This document shows, piece after piece, positions 58,212-64,000 of a DNA stretch of 64,000 nt (positions are counted from its first letter, which is position 1; each line of letters starts with the position of its first letter). The notes under the pieces were generated by a model. That model saw only the letters and a program-made list of their open reading frames with translations. It searched no databases and was not told the DNA's origin. The DNA lies in assembly GCA_002104905.1 (NCBI GenBank), contig MCFE01000006.1, positions 1 to 64,000 on the forward strand, read 5' to 3'. This DNA is from Basidiobolus meristosporus CBS 931.73. Lineage: Eukaryota > Basidiobolomycota > Basidiobolomycetes > Basidiobolales > Basidiobolaceae. Position numbers and translations under genes: made by a program.

Positions 58212-59811
58212 TTAGTTCTTGGCCTTGTAATTGGCTCGACTGGAAGGTTTTCCTGGCTGTCGACCTGTCAGGAACATGTACAGTAGGGATACTCCCCATA
58301 AGATCAATGCTAACATGATATCGAAGTACCTGAACAACTTTCTGTTTAAGAACGATGCAATACCTTTGGGGGTGTTTCGAATATGAGTGGCATCAATAAC
58401 CTGGAAGGGTGGGGAGGCCCCTAGTTTCAGTGCCACTTTTAGACCAGATGTAAGACCATCTTCGTGGAACCCATAGTTCGTCCATGCTCCACAGAATGAC
58501 GTGTCAGTAGACTGAATCTTGTGAAGCTCTTTTTGAGCTTCAATTAGTCCTTTGTTATACGTAGGATGCTCATAGAGGTATTCCCCAATGATCGATTCCG
58601 GCTGAGGCTCATAAGGGGGATTTAATGTTACGAAGACATCGCCGTATTTTTCAGTATCAATTGATTGTAGGAGGTTCATCCAATATGTCAAGGCAACGCT
58701 ATTGATACTTGAGCCATTAGAGTCCGATGTGGCTAGATAATTCCAACTCGTCCAGGCCTTTCTTCGGATTGGCATTAAAGCGCGATCACAATGCAAAAGT
58801 GCTCTGTTTTTGGAATACAGAACCTTACTGAGAATATCCTTCTCCGCATCAGTTGCTGAACTCCCTAGTATTCGGAGTGTCTGATCACCATGAGTAGCAA
58901 ATACCACGTGATCATATTCATCCTCCTTCCCAGTGCGATCTTTCACGATAGACTTTCCATCAGCAGTTCGGGTAACGGAAATTACTTCTGTTGAAGTACG
59001 AACATCCTTCAATTTTTCAACGACTTTCTTGACATAGTTACGGCTTGAAAATATAGTATTAGATGGAGTGCTGGACAATACACTTGTGATATTTGCTACG
59101 TTACCTTCCGTTCTTGACGGTTAACCATTGGGGACGGTTGGTAATTTGGAGTAGACAATGGTTGTGCATGAATTTGATTAGGGTATAAGCGGGAAACTCC
59201 AGACTACACTTGTCCGGAGGAGTAGACCAGATCGCAGCCGTCATGGGCAACAGGTAGTTTCTTCGGAAGGCTTCCGAGTAATTTCTTCGATCAAGAAATT
59301 CTCCAACAGTTAGCTCACGATCAGGATGGCCTTCAGGTAGGGCTATGATATCGGTAGCTTCGAAGTTGAATTTTATTATATCATACACAGTCCGCCACAT
59401 ATCAACTGAGGTGATATTTTCATGCTGTGCGAACACAGTAAGCAAGTTGTTCCCGGCCCACTCGAATTTACCCCTGTCTCTGGATACGGAGAAGGACATA
59501 TCTGAATTGATGTACTCCACTTCAAGATGCTTGAAGAACTGCAATAGGTTTGGATATGTGAGATTGTTGAAGACGATGAAGCCCGTGTCTACAGGGATTT
59601 TGCTGCCAACATTCTTTGGCTTTGTATTCCCCATTTCTCCTGAGGACCGGGTAGCAATGGAACAGCTTGGAACGCAATAATCAACGGTGTGTGTATGGCC
59701 ACCAACGTAATCATCCTTTTCATATAGAGTCACCTCATGGTTGGAGTGTTCACTCAACGCCCAAGCAGCTCCTAGACCGGAAATTCCAGAACCAATTATT
59801 GCAACTCTCAT
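58212..59811 (-). CDS. FAD/NAD(P)-binding amine-oxidase-like protein of the CFA cluster
   Basis: Two exons, 59105-59811 and 58212-59043, are joined by a 61-nt intron, giving 512 residues. The N-terminal dinucleotide-binding fold is MRVAIIGSGISGLGAAWAL with LYEKDDYVGGHTHTVD downstream. Then come DTGFIVFNNLTYPNL, MSFSVSRDRGKFEWAG, RRNYLLPMTAAIWSTP, DHVVFATHGDQTLRIL and SFCGAWTNYGFHEDGLTSG, the blocks of the COG2907 group found beside CFA synthases in bacteria and fused to CFA synthase in plants. A hydrophobic helix near the C-terminus (MLALILWGVSLLYMFL) suggests membrane anchoring, followed by a basic tail. The exact reaction is not established; oxidation or desaturation of lipid substrate is an inference from context. 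The ATG at 59811 directly precedes the Rossmann strand and is chosen for that reason. Confidence 0.93.
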
Positions 59812-61043
59812 GATTCTAAGCTCTCGTCGTACGTCCTCTGAATCCAGACTAACCACATTTTATATGCCTTGGCAATATCCGATTTGTATTCCCCTGCCAA
59901 AGCCACCCTCCCTAGTCAACGAACATTACCGACTCATCAAGCTGGTAACAATCACGATCGATCGATGGAAGCAACCATGATATGGTAAGTTTGTGATATG
60001 ACAAATTCAGTGAATGCCTCGCAATCGTGAGGCATGTAGCAAAATCTTCGATATGGATCCCGTTGTCGGTAATAGAAATATGCCAAGACTTCGTTGGCCT
60101 ATTTGAACCCCTGCAACCATTACACCGAAATATGGAATGTTGTATACAAACATCAACGATGCTAGAATATCCTATACCAATATATGTCATATATTCCGTG
60201 ACTATGTGTCAAATTCACAATTCGAGTGCGTAATATTGCCGAATCTTTTGCGGGATTGGAAAATGATGAATAATATGGATCAGGCAGAAGCTTAGCTTAG
60301 TGCTGAGCTATCCGGAACATCATTGTAAACTATGCAATGTTATTTATATCTAGAATTACTTTGCAAATGCTCGTAGGCTATCTTGCGCGCAGCACGTTTT
60401 GGCAAAACCATCAAGCATTGGGATGAGGTCATTTCTTCATTGAAATGCATCTTCGTACAAAATATAAGATATATCTTTTTTGTTTCCCTTGCCTTCTCAA
60501 GGATGATCACAACCATCCAGATAAAGTGCGAAGTATATAATTGGAAAGATCATTTGCCGAATTTGATAGAAGACCCATCCAACGCTTGCCGCTGCTATAC
60601 CACACGAATATGTTGTGTTATGCCCTTTTCATTGTGCCCTGACCCTTTCGATGACATTGACTATTTTTGACTTCATATGGTTGGAAATCCTTTCGTTGGC
60701 AAAAAATTAAAATAGTGTAATATTTATACTTTATTAATTGTATCCACAACTCTGATATTTGGACTAATTGACATGGTTCATTCTGAAAAGGAAACATAGG
60801 CACTCTCTCACGTCTTCAAGCGCTTTAGTATCCAAGTATGCTCAAAGTAGCCAATACAAATTTGGTATCTGGTCACATAGACATTTGTATTTATCAGAGA
60901 TTCTCAAAATGGAAACAAGAAGAGAACATAGGGGGATGGAGATTACCAGGTGTCAAAACCTTCACATGAGTGACAAAAATGCATCGATTTATATGGCCCG
61001 AGCAAACAATCAGCTCTTTTGGAAAAATAACTTGAGGCATGCT
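59812..61043. other. Intergenic region without a recognisable gene
   Basis: AT-rich, with no conserved coding frame. The segment next to 59811 should be the oxidase promoter. Confidence 0.45.
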
Positions 61044-63617
61044 TTAGAAAATGTAGTAGTCTTGAGACATAGGTAACGTATGTGCCGGCTCACATATGCA
61101 AAGTTCACCATTTGCATACACTTCTTTTGATTCAGGATCTACTCTAAGTTCAGGCATGGCATCGTTGTGTATCATATGTTTTTTGGTAACATTACGGCAA
61201 TTCTTCACAGCAACCGGTTTCTTATTAAGTTTGTAACTCTCGATTTTACCAGAATCGATAGCTGCCTGACTGGTTAGGATAACGGAACCATATCCAACAC
61301 CATGTCCACGAGCTCCATACATTTCACGGCCGATCATAGGCTCAGGCGTAGGGATAGAGCCGTTAGCATCTCCAACAACAGCCCATGGGATGATTCCACC
61401 TTTGATGATTAACTCAGGCTTCGTTCCGAAGTTAGCTGGAGTGTACATCACCATATCGGCCAATTTTCCTACTTCAATGGATCCGATGATGTGGCCTGCT
61501 CCGTGAGCAATCGCAGGATTGATTGTGTATTTGGAAACGTATCTCTTCACTCTGAAATTATCGTGTGTACAGTCTTCTTCTTCTCCGGGGCAACTTAAGT
61601 GACCTCTTTGTTGTTTCATCTTATGTGCGGTTTTCCATGTTCTGGAAACAACTTCACCCACTCTACCCATGGCTTGTGAATCTGACGATATGATACTGAT
61701 AGCACCAATATCATGCAAAATATCTTCAGCGGCGATAGTTTCCTCTCGGATACGCGACTCAGCAAAGGCAACATCTTCAGGAATATCTATACTCAGGTGA
61801 TGGCACACCATTAACATATGTAGATGCTCGTCTACAGTGTTGACAGCGAATGGCCTAGTAGGATTTGTGGAAGAGGGGATTACACAGAGTTCGGAACAAA
61901 CACGGATGATATCTGGAGCGTGACCACCACCAGCACCTTCTGAATGATATGTATGAATAGTACGGCCTTTGAATGCTTCAATGGTAGCATCAACAAAACC
62001 AGATTCATTTAAGGTATCTGTATGAATAGTTGTTTGAACGTCCATCTCGTCACAAACACTCAAGCAGTTATCAATGGTAGCAGGAGTAGAGCCCCAGTCC
62101 TCATGAAGCTTTAGTCCAATGCATCCAAATTCGATTTGCTCGCGAAGAGGAGCAGGGTCAGAACAATTTCCTTTGCCAGTGAAACCGAAGTTTAGCGGAA
62201 TGTCGTCAGTGGATACCATCATATATTCAACATGGAATGCGGCAGGCGTGCAAGTAGTTGCTTTACTACCAGTATTAGGTCCTGTTCCACCACCAATCAC
62301 TGTGGTGATTCCACTACTCAAGGCTTCATAACACATCTGGGGACAGATAAAGTGGATGTGAGTATCCACAGCACCGGCCACAAAGATGTTTCCTTCACCA
62401 GCAAGTGCTTCAGTCGAAGCACCAATGATCATTCCGTCAGTTACGCCGTCCATGATGTCAGGGTTTCCAGCTTTTCCAATTCCAACAATGTATCCGTCTT
62501 TAATACCGATATCCGCTTTGATAATGCCGCTATGATCCACGATAATGGCATTGGTAATCACCAGGTCCAGACAATTATCATTCAAGGTATGGGTGGATTG
62601 TCCCATACCTTCACGTATGACTTTTCCTCCGCCGAAGACGCATTCATCACCATAAACCGTAAAATCCTTCTCGATTTCAATAAAGAGGTTGGTATCGCCT
62701 AGTCGGATACGATCGCCGACAGTTGGACCAAACATATCCTTATAAACAACTCGTGGGATCGAGAAGGGGATGGGTGGAGCAGATTCAAACTCCTGCTTGG
62801 CATGGCGGAATCCACGCTTTTCGCATGTCGCGATGATTTCGGGGATTCGCTTCTCGTCGTATTCGCCAGTAGCGATATTGTTTCCTCCTGATATATATTT
62901 CTTACCGCCAATCTTCACGAGGGTTACGGTTTTAGAATCACCTGGCTCGAAACGAACCGAAGTTCCAGAAGTAATATCCAGTCTATATCCATAGGCACGG
63001 CCTCGGTCGAACTCGAGCTCACTATTTGTTTCGACGAAATGGTAATGAGAGCCTACCTGTAACATGACGAACATTAGAACATTGGATGGATTAATCAGCA
63101 TTATACTACTCACCTGAATCGGTCTATCACCCATGTTAGTAACTCTGAGGGAGATTCTGTCTCTGTCTGGGACCATGATAATGTTTCCAGGTCGTGGAAT
63201 AACTGCACCTGGTAAGCTATATTCATCTACAGGTAATGGTACAGGGAATGCATCCATCTTGGGGATCGGGAAGAAACTGCCATACAGAGCCAATTCAAGA
63301 TTCCCATCGTCCGTACAAATAGGGTCTTGGATAGCTACCAAGAATGTACCATCTCTGAACGTACCCTCCACATGCACTTCGTGTAGAGTCCCCAATACGG
63401 AGGTTAAAACGTGGCGACGACCTAACAGATGTCTACCTATATCCATAAGCTCAGACACGCTATGATTTCCATCCCTGATGAATTCGAGTATTTGTGAAGC
63501 AATAAGTGCAGTCGCTTCCGTGTGGTTGAGTCTCACCCCTCTGGCAAGACGTTTCTGGGCGAGAAAGCCGACCTGGTGAATAATCAACTTGTCTTGCTCT
63601 CTGAAAACAAGATTCAT
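61044..63617 (-). CDS. Urease, single-chain (gamma-beta-alpha fusion)
   Basis: Two exons, 63114-63617 and 61044-63056, are separated by a 57-nt GTGAGT...CAG intron that happens to be open in frame. Removing it restores [12 protein letters not shown] and gives 838 residues, the usual plant/fungal length. The gamma, beta and alpha modules follow in order. The active site is intact: DTHIHFICP (nickel-binding His pair), GLKLHEDWG (carbamylated Lys), [27 protein letters not shown] (nickel His), and MVCHHL (mobile-flap Cys and catalytic His). [10 protein letters not shown] is also present. The enzyme hydrolyses urea to ammonia and carbamate in the cytosol and needs UreD/F/G-type accessory proteins, which are not in this window. 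It lies alone, without a transporter neighbour. Confidence 0.98.
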   Translation of the reverse strand: MNLVFREQDKLIIHQVGFLAQKRLARGVRLNHTEATALIASQILEFIRDGNHSVSELMDIGRHLLGRRHVLTSVLGTLHEVHVEGTFRDGTFLVAIQDPICTDDGNLELALYGSFFPIPKMDAFPVPLPVDEYSLPGAVIPRPGNIIMVPDRDRISLRVTNMGDRPIQVSSIMLINPSNVLMFVMLQVGSHYHFVETNSELEFDRGRAYGYRLDITSGTSVRFEPGDSKTVTLVKIGGKKYISGGNNIATGEYDEKRIPEIIATCEKRGFRHAKQEFESAPPIPFSIPRVVYKDMFGPTVGDRIRLGDTNLFIEIEKDFTVYGDECVFGGGKVIREGMGQSTHTLNDNCLDLVITNAIIVDHSGIIKADIGIKDGYIVGIGKAGNPDIMDGVTDGMIIGASTEALAGEGNIFVAGAVDTHIHFICPQMCYEALSSGITTVIGGGTGPNTGSKATTCTPAAFHVEYMMVSTDDIPLNFGFTGKGNCSDPAPLREQIEFGCIGLKLHEDWGSTPATIDNCLSVCDEMDVQTTIHTDTLNESGFVDATIEAFKGRTIHTYHSEGAGGGHAPDIIRVCSELCVIPSSTNPTRPFAVNTVDEHLHMLMVCHHLSIDIPEDVAFAESRIREETIAAEDILHDIGAISIISSDSQAMGRVGEVVSRTWKTAHKMKQQRGHLSCPGEEEDCTHDNFRVKRYVSKYTINPAIAHGAGHIIGSIEVGKLADMVMYTPANFGTKPELIIKGGIIPWAVVGDANGSIPTPEPMIGREMYGARGHGVGYGSVILTSQAAIDSGKIESYKLNKKPVAVKNCRNVTKKHMIHNDAMPELRVDPESKEVYANGELCICEPAHTLPMSQDYYIF

Positions 63618-64000
63618 AGTTCCTAGAGTACTTCGAGAGAGATTATGACACTAGATATGAAAAGGATGTATATTAGGAAAACGATGTGGACAGCCAGCTA
63701 CGGCTAGCAACGAGCAAGAAGAGAATATATGCACTGTTCTCATCGCCATCTTATCTTAATATATATATTTCTTGTGCTTGTAATACCAATCATGTGACAC
63801 TACTTGAAAACAAATCCATATGCTAACGTAAAGGAAATAAAGAATCCACAATGAAATTTCACAAGATCAAGTTTTAGCAAACAAGTGTTGGATTGAATCA
63901 CCAAAAATTCCGAATTTGGGTTAACTGATGAATATTATCTCTAGCAGATACAACTCCCCCACTAAGCAACCCACCGGCTGTACATTTTTAGATGGCAGAG
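63618..64000. other. Upstream region of urease
   Basis: No gene is seen. It contains an AT-rich TATATATAT run (63760-63769) and a GATA-type motif at 63750-63756, and is likely the urease promoter. Confidence 0.45.
63750..63756 (-). promoter_or_regulatory. Candidate GATA-factor site upstream of urease
   Basis: AGATAAG on the minus strand, 133 nt before the urease ATG, fits the HGATAR consensus of fungal nitrogen-regulatory GATA factors. Such short motifs occur by chance, so the link to nitrogen control is suggestive only. Confidence 0.3.

Noticed and set aside
62232-62702. 156-codon plus-strand frame
   Set aside because: It lies antisense to the conserved alpha region of urease and has no family resemblance.
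1-64000. CRISPR array, rRNA or bacterial operon structure
   Set aside because: There are no regularly spaced direct repeats or rRNA-like sequence, and abundant spliceosomal introns show a eukaryotic nuclear genome.

Overview
This window is nuclear DNA of a fungus, most likely an early-diverging (non-Dikarya) filamentous lineage. The evidence is AT-leaning DNA with many short GT-AG introns (about 43-75 nt, often with a TACTAA(T/C)-like branch point), together with a fungal Cho2-type methyltransferase, a chitin-deacetylase-like enzyme and a single-chain urease. Alongside these are genes that Dikarya usually lack or have changed: a metazoan-style 4E-BP with TOS motif, a HAUS2-like augmin subunit, and a bacterial-style CFA/DUF1365/FAD-oxidase set. 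A Basidiobolus- or Mucoromycota-like source would fit, but that is inference only. All exon models were derived by eye from splice signals, reading phase and family resemblance.

Layout. 0-10.4 kb: end of an SLC1-type symporter; a PSD-like (PsiD-family) decarboxylase; a decayed Ty3/gypsy integrase followed by about 3.3 kb of degenerate repeats; an eight-exon nitronate monooxygenase with 12- and 16-nt micro-exons. 10.3-14.7 kb is gene-poor and carries an inverted, diverged copy of a repeat seen near 6 kb. 14.7-23.7 kb: a hemolysin-III/adiponectin-receptor protein, a secreted polysaccharide deacetylase, an intronless AMP-forming acyl-CoA synthetase and a GNAT-like protein whose acetyl-CoA loop is missing. 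23.7-27.2 kb shows no gene.

27.2-41.1 kb is gene-dense: a CM1/centrosomin-motif coiled-coil protein whose ten introns are all phase 0; a Ulp2/SENP6-7-type SUMO protease; a WW-domain/glycine-zipper low-complexity protein; 4E-BP; a HAUS2-like augmin subunit; and Cho2 phosphatidylethanolamine N-methyltransferase. 42.4-52.3 kb: a small C2-domain protein, a secreted CHAP-domain protein and an intronless 1710-residue coiled-coil protein. 53.5-59.8 kb: a three-gene set for (cyclopropane or otherwise methylated) fatty-acid modification: a DUF1365 protein with a CFA-N-like extension, a CFA-synthase-type methyltransferase, and a FAD-dependent oxidase. 61.0-63.6 kb: urease.

Themes. Lipid metabolism recurs (PSD-like enzyme, acyl-CoA synthetase, Cho2, C2 protein, CFA cluster), and so does microtubule organisation (CM1 protein, HAUS2-like protein, perhaps the 1710-residue coiled coil). 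The strongest system-level observation is the DUF1365-CFA-FAD oxidase set, which corresponds to a recurrent bacterial gene neighbourhood but carries spliceosomal introns here. No tRNA, rRNA or CRISPR could be supported.
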